Counted from the stretch's first letter, positions 1 to 8,225 are shown. The stretch is DNA of 64,000 bases from a virus (IMGVR_UViG_3300037245_000806:62001-126000); one strand, 5' to 3'. Notes: a model not told the origin generated them from the letters alone. Numbers and translations: made by a program.

Positions 1-553
1 GGCGACACTGCGCAAGAATGGCTAGGACCACGGCGAAGTCGAGCACGTAACATTCGTTGACATGCTGCGCGAGCGCGTACTGAAGCTCGCTCTGATACTC
101 AAAGTCGCCAACCTTCTCCTTGATGCCGTGGACCCAGAAGACGAAGAGCATCGCGGGGTTCGGGTCGAGCCCCCGATGCACGGGTTCATACGCCTCCGTC
201 AATTGCATGTAGTTATCTATCGCCCGTTCATGCAGGAAGAAGTGTCGGCCCCGTGGCCCGGTCGCCTTACACTCAATGAAGAATTCACCGTTGGCCTCAA
301 TGTGATCGGGGCACAGGTCTGCGTTGGAATCGTTGACGTATCGATTAGCGCCATTCACGCCGAAGAGGTGGCTCGTGAGTTCCTCGAAGAAGTCGCCGAC
401 AATCACGGAGCCATGCCAAGACCCGCGCACCTCGGGGTCGTCCCACGGGTCACCCCCGTCGTCTTTACCGCCAGCAGACGTGAGGGACATTTGATCGAAG
501 CGCGCCCTGTTCCGAGGCAGCTTCTTCGGTGGAGTCTCAGGTTCTTTTGCCAC
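1..553 (-). CDS. PD-(D/E)XK-like nuclease, partial at left edge
   Basis: The reading frame starts at a GTG (551-553) preceded by AGAGG and stays open to the window edge, so the C-terminus is missing. About 184 residues are visible. Around residues 83-96 the sequence shows an acidic residue (D83), then E94-C-K96, the spacing of the D...ExK core of restriction-endonuclease-fold nucleases (Holliday resolvase, VRR-NUC and RecB-like groups). The N-terminal 45 residues are charged and low in complexity. It is the last gene of the minus-strand run in this window, 22 bp downstream of a small hypothetical gene. A role in DNA processing is inferred from the motif alone; the exact family is uncertain. 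Confidence 0.6.
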   Translation of the reverse strand, partial: MAKEPETPPKKLPRNRARFDQMSLTSAGGKDDGGDPWDDPEVRGSWHGSVIVGDFFEELTSHLFGVNGANRYVNDSNADLCPDHIEANGEFFIECKATGPRGRHFFLHERAIDNYMQLTEAYEPVHRGLDPNPAMLFVFWVHGIKEKVGDFEYQSELQYALAQHVNECYVLDFAVVLAILAQCR

Positions 554-575
554 GGTACCTCTGGGGGGTCAATGT

Positions 576-893
576 TTAGAATGCGCGCTGAACCTCAGCG
601 TCACTCGGTAATGGGCCATCAGCACCTACGAGCGGGACTGACACTTCAATGGACCCGAAGACTGTAGTAAAGAACGTGATGTGATCCTCGTGTACGCGAC
701 TTATCACCTTGAGGCTCGGGTCGTCCACGATCTTTTCCATCGCCTTGCAGAGCGTCTCAGACACCTTCATGCGTGCCTCGACGATCTCAGAGGGTGTCGG
801 AGAATCCCCAAGTTGCTTCGTCAGTTCCTCCGTGAGTTCCTCGCTGAGTGCTGCGCCAGCACGGCATAAGAGCGCCAGTGTGTTCTCAGTCAT
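576..893 (-). CDS. Hypothetical protein, 105 aa
   Basis: The start is taken at the second of two adjacent ATGs (residues read MTENT), which sits 5 bp from GGAGG; the longer upstream frame lacks a ribosome site. The protein is acidic, alpha-helical looking in its first 60 residues and beta-like at the end (HITFFTTVFGSIEVSV). There is no motif I recognise. It lies between the RFG-tail protein gene and the partial nuclease gene and is probably co-transcribed with them. Confidence 0.6.
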   Translation of the reverse strand: MTENTLALLCRAGAALSEELTEELTKQLGDSPTPSEIVEARMKVSETLCKAMEKIVDDPSLKVISRVHEDHITFFTTVFGSIEVSVPLVGADGPLPSDAEVQRAF

Positions 894-903
894 CATGCCT
901 CCA

Positions 904-1620
904 TTATCCTGCGAGTACCGCGCCGAAGCGCTGTAGTGTTTCCATGGCTTCCGCTGAGATAGCAAGCTTTGGCTTGCCGCCATAGAGCGCCGCGAACTTC
1001 TCCTGCTTCGTGAGCTTGAACTCCTTCATGAGCTTCACCACCATTGACTCGCCGTACTCTGACGGCGGAAGACTCTGCACAAGCCCCATACCGTGGGGAG
1101 GCTCCATACCAGCGCATGAATCCCAGACCACCCCGGCTGCCTGCTGCTGTATACCGAAGTTCTTCACATTCGTGACTATCGCCGCCATCATCTTGTCCTC
1201 GGCCTCGGCGAAGTCGATACCGCCCATGTGCGCCACGTCCTTGGGGAAGTGAACCTGCTTGAGCCCCGGCAGGATAGACTTCGGCAGGGACTTAACCGCA
1301 GACGCGTTACCGTACAAAACATCGTGTAGCTGCCCCTTGAAAGCTGAGGGATGATGCTGGCCGACGATCACCCCGGACGCTGTCTCCAACGCTTTCGCTT
1401 CCAGCCATGCCTTGGCAGCGGACTCAGTCATTTCCAGACACATCTGGTCATACGCGTGGTCGGTGATTGCGAAAAGCTCCGCGAGGCACTTGCCACCACA
1501 GTACAACCGATACTGCAAGGTACAGAGGGACATGCTGCCCACACACATGATATCGTAGCTGTTCCCCTGAAACACGAATGACTTCACAGACGTGCCCGGA
1601 AGCAGCTTGGAATGTGTCAT
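904..1620 (-). CDS. Hypothetical protein with shared C-terminal RFG tail, 238 aa
   Basis: The ATG at 1618-1620 overlaps the stop of the upstream gene (ATGA) and follows GGAGGACGACTC, so the two are translationally coupled. The body is not recognised; it has a few cysteines and a central region around residue 140 with helical character. The last about 20 residues (AISAEAMETLQRFGAVLAG) are clearly related to the tails of the next two upstream proteins (1617-2135 and 2682-4430) although the bodies look unrelated. A shared tail on otherwise different proteins suggests a common targeting or docking signal; that is inference. Confidence 0.7.
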   Translation of the reverse strand: MTHSKLLPGTSVKSFVFQGNSYDIMCVGSMSLCTLQYRLYCGGKCLAELFAITDHAYDQMCLEMTESAAKAWLEAKALETASGVIVGQHHPSAFKGQLHDVLYGNASAVKSLPKSILPGLKQVHFPKDVAHMGGIDFAEAEDKMMAAIVTNVKNFGIQQQAAGVVWDSCAGMEPPHGMGLVQSLPPSEYGESMVVKLMKEFKLTKQEKFAALYGGKPKLAISAEAMETLQRFGAVLAG

Positions 1621-2135
1621 GAGTCGTCCTCCGATAGAACTGCACCGAAACGATTGAGCGTGCGCATGGCCATGGGCGTCAGGGCCTTGACGATCACAGC
1701 CTTCTCCTTCACCGTGACGTCCTTCTTGAAATCAATATCGCCCGGCGTGAACGTGAAGTCACCGGTAAAGGACACACGCACGTGCTCGTTGCCATGCATG
1801 AACTCGTACTGTGTCGGCCACAGTTTCATCAGACCACGCTCAGCAAGCACCTCACCCGCAGCATCGAGGTAGCAGAGCGTACCGTCCTGCTTGTGGCCTC
1901 CGCTGAGAATGGGCGGGTCGAATACTGTCTGCCGCCACTCCATGAGCTTCTGAAACTCCATCGAATCCGCAGGGACTATGACGCTAAGCTCAACGTCGGG
2001 GTCACGCTCTATGTACCCGCCGAGCGGATAAGGACAACCGGCGTAATTGGCCGGTGTGACCTCGAACACGTTGACGTCCAGCATCATCGGGACGCCAGCC
2101 ACGTCGGGCAACAGTAGTTTCAGTCCACTCGGCAT
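1617..2135 (-). CDS. Hypothetical protein with shared C-terminal RFG tail, 172 aa
   Basis: Starts with ATG at 2133-2135 and ends coupled to the next gene. The middle is rich in beta-type segments (around residues 15-75 and 110-135) and could be a small beta-sandwich. The C-terminus carries the tail ALTPMAMRTLNRFGAVL, matching those of the genes at 904-1620 and 2682-4430 in the pattern A-x-x-T-L-x-R-F-G. No known family was recognised. Confidence 0.68.
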   Translation of the reverse strand: MPSGLKLLLPDVAGVPMMLDVNVFEVTPANYAGCPYPLGGYIERDPDVELSVIVPADSMEFQKLMEWRQTVFDPPILSGGHKQDGTLCYLDAAGEVLAERGLMKLWPTQYEFMHGNEHVRVSFTGDFTFTPGDIDFKKDVTVKEKAVIVKALTPMAMRTLNRFGAVLSEDDS

Positions 2136-2143
2136 GACGGCTC

Positions 2144-2545
2144 CTAGCTTTCGAGGTACGCGCGCGCGTCGGTGCGCGGCTTGTTACTCCTGCGCGGCTT
2201 GCGAGTCTCGCGCCGCTTGTTCCGCTCCCGGCTCTTCTTCCGTTTCTCCCGGCAGGTCCGACAGTGCCTCGGGGGCACGAAATCATTCGTCGCGTAAAAC
2301 GCCTGATCCTTCTTGGACCATATGAAGGTGTTGTCGCAGGACTCGCACGTCATCCGCTTGCCGTCACCCTTCTGACTCTCGAAGGTAGTCTTGCGCACCT
2401 CGCGACAGGCCTTGCAACGCTTGGGCGTCTTGAACTTCTTCAGCGCGAAGAATGTCTGCTCGCTCTCGGTGTGTACGAATGCCTCCTGACAGTCCTCGCA
2501 AAAAATGGTTTGGTCCGGCACGGTCAATTGTCCTTTCCGGCGCAT
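2144..2545 (-). CDS. Double zinc-ribbon protein, 133 aa
   Basis: Two tandem copies of a probable zinc-ribbon module are visible: CEDC...EQTFFALKKF...RCKAC near residues 16-50 and CESC...DQAFYATNDF...HCRTC near 65-100. The CxxC, the (E/D)QxFYA centre and the P(K/R)xCxxCR end match the small probable zinc-ribbon family often seen in phages and bacteria (PF13451-like). The C-terminal 35 residues are strongly basic (RKKSRERNKRRETRKPRR), suited to nucleic-acid contact. The start is uncertain: the ATG at 2545 has GAGG only a base away and overlaps the preceding small gene by 22 bp. The function is probably nucleic-acid binding. Confidence 0.72.
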   Translation of the reverse strand: MRRKGQLTVPDQTIFCEDCQEAFVHTESEQTFFALKKFKTPKRCKACREVRKTTFESQKGDGKRMTCESCDNTFIWSKKDQAFYATNDFVPPRHCRTCREKRKKSRERNKRRETRKPRRSNKPRTDARAYLES

Positions 2546-2685
2546 ACCTCATGTATGAACCTTTGAAGAAATGGCACGCCGTCACGGTTCCATTTGCGCA
2601 CCTTGCGCATCCACTTCCGCTGGCGACGGCCCGCGCGCATTCGCTCGATGCCGCTCTCTCGAAGCTGTTCTGTGAGTGACTTCAT
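2524..2685 (-). CDS. Small basic protein, 53 aa
   Basis: An ATG at 2683-2685 overlaps the stop of the 582-residue protein gene (ATGA), giving a 53-codon frame beginning MKSLTEQLRESG. It is rich in Arg/Lys/Trp in the middle (RRQRKWMRKVRKWNRD) and ends at TGA 2524-2526, overlapping the next gene's start. The tight coupling and the absence of any other frame here make it likely real. No family was recognised; the basic patch suggests nucleic-acid or membrane-surface binding. Confidence 0.55.
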   Translation of the reverse strand: MKSLTEQLRESGIERMRAGRRQRKWMRKVRKWNRDGVPFLQRFIHEVCAGKDN

Positions 2686-4430
2686 TCTGAATCCTTCGGG
2701 GTCACGCCAAAGCGCTTGAGCGTAGCAAGGGCCTCCGGGCTCAGTGTGGCCTTGCTCGATATAGACATGGGTTGATGCGCTGGCGGTATGTGTACCCCCA
2801 TGAACGCGTCCGCTTTGAAGCCCATCAATTGCCCGCTGATAATACTCGCAATCGCGGGAGCATGCACGTCCTTGTTCTTGTCCGGTTCTCCGAACACCTT
2901 GATAAGCTCCTCGGTCGTCTTAATGACCTTCGTAGCTTTCAGCGGGAAGACGGTGTTGAAGTCGCTTTCCATCCCCGAGTCGAAATTACCATACGTCTGT
3001 TCCAGCGCCACCCGCAGCTTCGCAGCTATGCGAAACACCATGCGGGCCTTGAACTTTTCGTAGTCCTCCGGTGACGCTGTGTCAAGGTCGTCGAAGTCTG
3101 ACGCTATCTTTGCGTTGATCAAGATGTGCGCGGCGTAAAACGCTGACTTGCTCAGCGTGTCCATAAAGCCGAAGGCCGTATCCATGACGAACTCAGCACA
3201 CGCCACAGCCCACTTCTCACGCTCCATCGCCTCATTGAACACGTCGGGGGGCGTTGCATACGCGAACTCAGGCGACCACGGCACATTAACATAGCCCGGA
3301 GCCAAGTGCTTGAGCCCGACGACCTCGCCCGCCTTGTACCCCTTCGGCTCCACCCCAATCGCGCGCGCCTTCGCAGCGAGCATCGGGAATGACTTGTGTA
3401 CGGCAATCCACCAACTCGCGAGACGATCACGGTAGTCCTCGGCTATCTCCCCGTCGTACCGCTTCGGCACGAACTCAACGAAGTCCTTGAGCGATGTCTC
3501 ACCCAGCGCGTGTACCATCAAGTCATAGTGAACCTGCGCCACCTTACCGGCTGTGTGAACATAGGAGCCACAGCCTGTCAGCAGCGCATCCGGTACCGGC
3601 GTGTTCTTCACCTGATCTTCCAGCAACGACAGTGTTATATGGTCCGTGGTTGCGTCAGCAAGCATGAGGTACGCCTGCTCGGTCGGCGCAACCGTCAGCT
3701 TCGACGTCACCACACCAGCTGCTGCGTCAAGCATCTCCTCGGTGACAAAATCCGAAAGGTGCCCCACGAGCGCTCCCTTGGTGATGGACCCCCCAGACTC
3801 CGTAACAAAATCCGAGATTAGTTCCACGGGAATCTTCAGGGCGTTCGCCACTGCCTGTAGCTGCTTGGCGTTAAAGTGAAGGAAGTTATCCTGACCCTTC
3901 AGCGTGTTGCTGTAAATCTCCTGCGCACCTGCCTTGAGCTTCTCGTGAAAATACGCCTCATCCGCCTTGACGGCCTCGGAACTCGACAGCAGCTTCTTGT
4001 GCTTGCCCTTGGACCAGTGCTTCGCCACATGCTTCTTCCACGCCGCAATCGCCTGCGCCACGTCAGGGTCAAGCTCCGACACGTCGGTTTCCGTGACATG
4101 AACACCGGGCTTGAGGGATAGATTCTTCACCAACTCCGCATTGCACTCGACGTGATGGAAGTCGTCCGCAATCCCCACGCCCGGCGGTAAGTTGGTAGCA
4201 TCAAAGCCGCCACCGAATACACCGTCGAACTCGGGGAAGCCGGTCGGAATCGCTGTTTGGATAATCGCCTTCAGGTCAGCAAGTGAGGCAGGCTCCCCAA
4301 CGCATCCCTTGAGCGCCTGCCCCACCACTTTCTTGACCTTGGTGAGATTCGACTGTACGAACGCCTTGCCGCTGGCCTTCTTGAGCTTGGCCTTGAGACT
4401 CTTCGATGACTTCGGCTTCTTTGGCGGCAC
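2682..4430 (-). CDS. Large hypothetical protein with basic N-terminus and RFG tail, 582 aa
   Basis: A GTG start at 4428-4430 gives a very basic first 40 residues (PPKKPKSSKSLKAKLKKASGK), then a long, mostly helical body without motifs I recognise. The last 25 residues contain TLSPEALATLKRFGVT, the same tail as the two following genes. The size and lack of enzyme motifs suggest a structural or head-internal protein, but this is not shown. It starts a coupled run of four genes (this one, the small basic protein, the zinc-ribbon protein, then the two shorter RFG-tail proteins). Confidence 0.7.
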   Translation of the reverse strand: MPPKKPKSSKSLKAKLKKASGKAFVQSNLTKVKKVVGQALKGCVGEPASLADLKAIIQTAIPTGFPEFDGVFGGGFDATNLPPGVGIADDFHHVECNAELVKNLSLKPGVHVTETDVSELDPDVAQAIAAWKKHVAKHWSKGKHKKLLSSSEAVKADEAYFHEKLKAGAQEIYSNTLKGQDNFLHFNAKQLQAVANALKIPVELISDFVTESGGSITKGALVGHLSDFVTEEMLDAAAGVVTSKLTVAPTEQAYLMLADATTDHITLSLLEDQVKNTPVPDALLTGCGSYVHTAGKVAQVHYDLMVHALGETSLKDFVEFVPKRYDGEIAEDYRDRLASWWIAVHKSFPMLAAKARAIGVEPKGYKAGEVVGLKHLAPGYVNVPWSPEFAYATPPDVFNEAMEREKWAVACAEFVMDTAFGFMDTLSKSAFYAAHILINAKIASDFDDLDTASPEDYEKFKARMVFRIAAKLRVALEQTYGNFDSGMESDFNTVFPLKATKVIKTTEELIKVFGEPDKNKDVHAPAIASIISGQLMGFKADAFMGVHIPPAHQPMSISSKATLSPEALATLKRFGVTPKDSE

Positions 4431-4442
4431 GACGGTTCCCGT

Positions 4443-4871
4443 CTAGTTCTCGTCGGTGCCTTCAGGCTCGTTCTCGTCGTCGTCGTCGGTGCGGCTCTTG
4501 CAGACCTTGTGGCAACCGGAGCAAACGACTCTCTCGGCCCGCGCGAACTCGTCGGAGGACACGCCAAGGCCCGTCCCGCAGTTGCCGCAGACGAGCTTCG
4601 GGGCGATGCGAACCACCATCTCCGCTGGGTCTTTATAGTAGTCGCACTCGGTCGTCCGCGTCTTGCGGAACTTCGCGTTGCAGCGGCTGCACTTGAGCTT
4701 GATCGTCTTGGGCGTCCCTCTGGAACGCCGCCGGTATTCGAGGTCAACACCGCCACAGAGCGGGCACTTCGCCTTCTCGTCGTCGAAGTAATACTCCAAC
4801 CCCGGTCGCGTGAGAACCACGCCCTTCATGCCCTTCACCTCGGCACCGCTCGTCAACTTGTCCTCAGACAT
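4443..4871 (-). CDS. Double zinc-ribbon protein, 142 aa
   Basis: The start is the ATG at 4869-4871, which follows AAGGAGG; a longer upstream frame would run through the promoter. Four CxxC knuckles form two zinc ribbons: CPLCGG...CSRC and CGNCGTG...CSGC. The C-terminus is very acidic (TDDDDENEPEGTDEN), often seen in transcription-associated or DNA-mimic proteins. It is the first gene after a promoter at 4925-4972 and an iteron-like region, so it may be expressed from its own promoter. A role in transcription control is possible but not demonstrated. Confidence 0.72.
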   Translation of the reverse strand: MSEDKLTSGAEVKGMKGVVLTRPGLEYYFDDEKAKCPLCGGVDLEYRRRSRGTPKTIKLKCSRCNAKFRKTRTTECDYYKDPAEMVVRIAPKLVCGNCGTGLGVSSDEFARAERVVCSGCHKVCKSRTDDDDENEPEGTDEN

Positions 4872-4924
4872 TCTGTGCGCCTCCTTCTCTGGGGGCCGCG
4901 TTGTCGGCCCGTGTTCACTGCCAT

Positions 4925-4972
4925 AAGGTACGTGCTCGCGGGCTTGTACGCAAGGACTTTTTTCGCATGGCA
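4925..4972 (-). promoter_or_regulatory. Sigma70-like promoter with A-tract box (copy 1)
   Basis: Read on the minus strand: box CATGCGAAAAAAG, then -35 TTGCGT (4948-4953), a 17-bp spacer and -10 TACCTT (4925-4930). The downstream gene starts at 4871. The box and spacing are shared with five other sites in the window. Confidence 0.65.
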
Positions 4973-4979
4973 CGCGACT

Positions 4980-5251
4980 TTCTTTGTATGCGAATAGTGT
5001 GCAAGTAGTGTGCGAATAGTGTGTCTGCTTACAGACCCTTTACTTCCAAAGGGCGCGTTACTGCGCAGGTATCAGTTTGTAAGGTTGCGAATTCGTAAGG
5101 CCTCAGCCTGCTGTAGTGGTTCTATGAGCACATCGCCCAGATGGGTGTCACGCTGCCCTTAGAAGTAAAGGGGTGCGTGACAAAGGCAATACAAAGAGCA
5201 TACAAAGACCATACAGACCGTAACCAATGGACAGACCATAGCCAATGGTTA
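4980..5251. repeat. Iteron-like intergenic region
   Basis: This gene-free stretch holds several short repeat sets. Three 11-bp units (TGCGAATAGTG, TGCAAGTAGTG, TGCGAATAGTG) run head to tail at 4991-5023. A second set of three 11-bp units (GCAATACAAAG, AGCATACAAAG, ACCATACAGAC) lies at 5186-5218. Two 18-bp units beginning GACC and containing CCAATGG lie at 5216-5251. Two CCCTTTACTT/AAGTAAAGGG arms, one near 5040 and one near 5160, face each other. Repeats with helical-turn period are typical of replication origins or multi-site operators. It sits next to a promoter and between the ART-like gene and a zinc-ribbon gene. Confidence 0.6.
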
Positions 5252-6730
5252 CTCGTCGCTGGGTCCGGGCGAACCCTTTGGACCTTGTGGTCCCGTGGGG
5301 CCTTTCGGACCTTCGGGGAACTTGCCGCCGGTCGGAGGAGGTGCCCCACCACCGCCAGCTGGTGCGGGCTCGGGTTCAGGCTCGGGTTCAGGCTCAGGCG
5401 GCGGGGCCAACGCTGCTTCCTTCTTCCGCAGCCCTGTCGGGTCGGGGACTTGGGGAGCCAAGATGGTTCCGATGGGGCTCACCTTGATGCGCCTCAGCTT
5501 GAACTTCCGCTTCGTCTTGATGAGCGCGGCACCTTGGTCGAGACCGGAAGCGATCTGCATGTCGTAGTAGGCCTGCACATCCTTGAGTTCATACCCGATC
5601 TTCTCGGCCTGCTCCTCTGCCGTCTCAAGGTCGGACATCTCGTCCTCTTCGTCCTCGGGAGGCGGCGGGGGAGCTTTCTTCTTGGCCTTCTTCTTCTTCG
5701 CAACCTTCTTCACGGCGGGCTTCTTCTCAGGCTTTTCCTTCGGCTCATCCTCGGGCGGCTCGTCGTCTTCCTTCTCGACGAACATACCCTGAAGCGTCTC
5801 GACCACCTTGGGCTTCCCCTTCAGCGCGACGACCTCGCTCGGAACATTGCGCCGCACAGTCACGATGCCGTCGTAGCCGTCCTTGATAAGCGCGCGCGTG
5901 AGTGCCTTACCCTTCTTGCCGTACTTCTCCCAGAGCGCGTGCTTCCAGCTGGACTTGTCATACCCCATGCCGAATTCGAGCACGAGAGGGTTCTTGAACG
6001 TGGCGACCCCGTGCGCGAAGTCTTTCCCCGCACGCTTCCACGTCTTAATGCCCTGCTTCTCCGCGATGATCATGTAGTAACCGGCAGGCTCGATGTCCTG
6101 CTGGAAGCGCCCACCCATATTCGGGGCGCTCTCGTTGCTGTGCATGAACGGGAACGACACCTTCTTGCCGGTGCTGAACGATGCACCGTTGGTGTATGCG
6201 TTGGTCAGCCGAAGTCGCTCGTGAGGTTCTCGCGTGTCCAGCTTGGCCGGGGCAGCATCCGGTCGGGTCTCGTCTACGAACGCGGCACTGAGCGTATCCT
6301 CGTCGGTGCTGGGGGAGCTTCCCACGAACCACTTGATGAACTCCGCACGACTGATTTGACCGACAGGCTTATCGACCATGCCCTCTGCACGCTTGACCTT
6401 GGCCGTCATGCTCGCCTTGCCCCACCGACTGAAGGCAGCCATCATGAGCTTCGCGGCAGCCGCACGTGTCGCCGGGTTGTATCCCTTGCCGCCAGCGCCC
6501 GAGTGTGTCAGTTCCCAATAGAAGAGTTTCCATGCCTGCTTCGGGTCGTAGTTCTTCTTGATGTACTTGTGTCGCCAGAGTTGCCGGTACGAGAGTGCGA
6601 GGGCCGACTTGTTTGCGAGGCCCTGCTTGGCGAGTTGCTTCGCGAGTTTGCTGTCGGCGGGTTGCTCACCTGCTCCGGGCTCGCCTTCACTCACGCTTTT
6701 GTGCTCAACAAACAGGTCGGTAAGAGGCAT
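5249..6730 (-). CDS. ADP-ribosyltransferase-like protein with collagen-like tail, 493 aa
   Basis: Domain order: N-terminal leader; helical region (about 30-110); a region of about 190-320 resembling ADP-ribosyltransferase folds carried by phage polyvalent and head-injected proteins (YYMII, then KNPLVLEF, then GYDGIV followed by SEVVAL); a Lys/Pro-rich linker; a helical segment; a run of E-P repeats; and a terminal collagen-like run of G-x-y triplets (GPKGPTGPQGPKGSPGP). T4 Alt is a known head-packaged enzyme of this class. The leader MPLTDLFVE resembles a T4-type capsid-targeting peptide ending in x-x-E. Catalytic residues are not certain. It is followed by the iteron-like region. Confidence 0.5.
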   Translation of the reverse strand: MPLTDLFVEHKSVSEGEPGAGEQPADSKLAKQLAKQGLANKSALALSYRQLWRHKYIKKNYDPKQAWKLFYWELTHSGAGGKGYNPATRAAAAKLMMAAFSRWGKASMTAKVKRAEGMVDKPVGQISRAEFIKWFVGSSPSTDEDTLSAAFVDETRPDAAPAKLDTREPHERLRLTNAYTNGASFSTGKKVSFPFMHSNESAPNMGGRFQQDIEPAGYYMIIAEKQGIKTWKRAGKDFAHGVATFKNPLVLEFGMGYDKSSWKHALWEKYGKKGKALTRALIKDGYDGIVTVRRNVPSEVVALKGKPKVVETLQGMFVEKEDDEPPEDEPKEKPEKKPAVKKVAKKKKAKKKAPPPPPEDEEDEMSDLETAEEQAEKIGYELKDVQAYYDMQIASGLDQGAALIKTKRKFKLRRIKVSPIGTILAPQVPDPTGLRKKEAALAPPPEPEPEPEPEPAPAGGGGAPPPTGGKFPEGPKGPTGPQGPKGSPGPSDE

Positions 6731-6742
6731 GGCACACCCTTC

Positions 6743-7180
6743 TCATGGCAGGCTGACGTCACCTTTGTAGTCATTCGCCTCAGAATCGTCAAGCTCTTTC
6801 AGCAGGCAGTAACACCCGCCTTTGAGGATGCCTGAGGCAGTCCGATACTTGACGTCGTGGACGATGTTGTGAAACGTGAAGTCTAGAAGACCGCAATCGT
6901 CACAGTCAGGATCGGGTGTCGTAAGGGGGCAATTGGATATGTCATGGCAGGGCGGTAGTGCGTTCACATGAGCGGCACCCACGCCCTCCGTCCCAGCTGT
7001 GATAACCTCTAGCTTGGAAATTCCTTCTTCGTCCCATACGATGAACCTGTCGCCCTCTTGGAGGGCCTGTACACCGTTCGGGATTGCGGGGGTACCGTCA
7101 TCCACGGGTCTGTCCTCCGCATTAAAGGGGTGGGCGATACCGCGTATACGCACCTTGGTGGGGGGACTCCACGGAGACAC
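6743..7180 (-). CDS. Hypothetical cysteine-containing protein, 145 aa
   Basis: Start taken at GTG 7178-7180, about 5 bp after AGGGG; a GTG two codons earlier is too close to that site. The first 60 residues look like a small beta-barrel (VRIRG...GDRFIVWDEEGISKLEVI). The second half has Cys and His residues (CHDISNC...CDDCGLLDF) that could bind metal. Not recognised. Confidence 0.6.
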   Translation of the reverse strand: MSPWSPPTKVRIRGIAHPFNAEDRPVDDGTPAIPNGVQALQEGDRFIVWDEEGISKLEVITAGTEGVGAAHVNALPPCHDISNCPLTTPDPDCDDCGLLDFTFHNIVHDVKYRTASGILKGGCYCLLKELDDSEANDYKGDVSLP

Positions 7181-7251
7181 GCCCACCCCTCATGACGGTA
7201 ACACAATGCCACCGCCATATGCCTAGTAGTCTACAGCCATGATGCTCGATG

Positions 7252-7545
7252 TCAACCGAGGCGACCGAGGGTGCCCAGCGAAACGTTATCGTGGATGAAC
7301 ATGGCGATGTTCCCGACGTGCGCGGTACGCTTCGTAACCTCCGCGTCCACGCGCGCGAGGTCTTCCTCAGACTTGACGTGAGGGCGCTCCTCCAACGCAG
7401 TCCGCAGCAGGTGTGCCTGAGCTTCCAGCTGCGCGAGGTGGTCACGCAACGGAACGTCCTTGTACGGTACCGCCTTCTTCTCCTCCTCGTGTGAAACGAG
7501 TTCTGCTTCCATCCTGTCAGCGAATCGAGTTACTGCCGGTCGCAT
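7252..7545 (-). CDS. Hypothetical coiled-coil protein, 97 aa
   Basis: The ATG at 7543-7545 sits 7 bp from GGAGG, which decides the start; the longer frame is antisense-like. The protein is mostly charged helix (SHEEEKKAVPYKDVPL...LEAQAHLLRTALEE). It lies between the gp88-like gene and the cysteine-containing gene. No family recognised. Confidence 0.6.
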   Translation of the reverse strand: MRPAVTRFADRMEAELVSHEEEKKAVPYKDVPLRDHLAQLEAQAHLLRTALEERPHVKSEEDLARVDAEVTKRTAHVGNIAMFIHDNVSLGTLGRLG

Positions 7546-7562
7546 CACTTCCTCCTTCGTAG

Positions 7563-8225
7563 CTATCGGTGCTGCTTCAGATGTACGTCCACGCGGGCTG
7601 CCGAGAAGCAACCCTCCTCGCAGACAGCACAGTGACCGTGCGCGCCCTTCCACGTCTTCGCGCACCGTGCAAAGCCTTTCGTTCGACTGTCGGCAACGCC
7701 TGCCGGGGCGAGCACGAGTTGGTCGAGGTTGTTGTCCCCGGCGAAGAGCATCGACCAACCAGACTCACGTAGTACAAGCTCCTCACGCGGCGTGGTGGTC
7801 GGGTCAATCGAGGCCATGACCCGGCTATTGCACAGGCGCATGATCTGCATCTCGATCTCAAGCCGCAGCTTCCCGCGCCACGCTCGCGTTGGTATCCAGA
7901 AGAGCGTGTCAGGACAGCGTGACATAATGTCACGGACCTTCCCGACGTCCCGCACGCGCGTCCATATCTCGCCCCGCACTGCGAACCGGAAGCGCTTGAC
8001 GTCGAGGTCACGGATTATCTTGACGATCTCCGAAACTGAACGCCCCTGCCAGAAGGCCTCGTCAAGGACGTCGCGGTCAGGGAGCTTGGGGTTCACGCTG
8101 TAGAACTTCTTGTTGAAGCATCGATGCGAACACCAGCGGGTCGTCCAGAGGCACGTGTCCCGGCCCCGGCTGAATGAGAAGAGCCCCGTGGCTTTGACGA
8201 AGCGGATGGGGTCAGCGGGAGGCAT
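7563..8225 (-). CDS. gp88-like phage protein, 220 aa
   Basis: The ATG at 8223-8225 follows AGG and overlaps the stop of the preceding small gene. N-terminal cysteines C22, C30 and C34, a central TIM-barrel-like alternation, and a C-terminal cluster (CAKTWKGAHGHCAVCEEGCF) match the layout of the phage 'gene product 88' family, whose members have an N-terminal CxxxC region and end in a rubredoxin-like knuckle. That family has been suggested to be metal or radical-SAM-like; the function is unknown. Assignment rests on motif layout only. Confidence 0.5.
   Translation of the reverse strand: MPPADPIRFVKATGLFSFSRGRDTCLWTTRWCSHRCFNKKFYSVNPKLPDRDVLDEAFWQGRSVSEIVKIIRDLDVKRFRFAVRGEIWTRVRDVGKVRDIMSRCPDTLFWIPTRAWRGKLRLEIEMQIMRLCNSRVMASIDPTTTPREELVLRESGWSMLFAGDNNLDQLVLAPAGVADSRTKGFARCAKTWKGAHGHCAVCEEGCFSAARVDVHLKQHR

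Noticed and set aside
62-667. 201-codon + strand frame at the left edge
   Set aside because: The minus strand here has an open frame with a nuclease motif and a ribosome site; the + frame is its shadow.
5141-6835. 564-codon + strand frame
   Set aside because: It lies antisense to the ART-like gene, is Leu/Arg-rich as expected for a GC-rich shadow frame and has no ribosome site.
7563-8225. Calling this gene a proven radical-SAM enzyme
   Set aside because: The CxxxCxxC cluster is not clearly present; only the gp88-like layout is supported.
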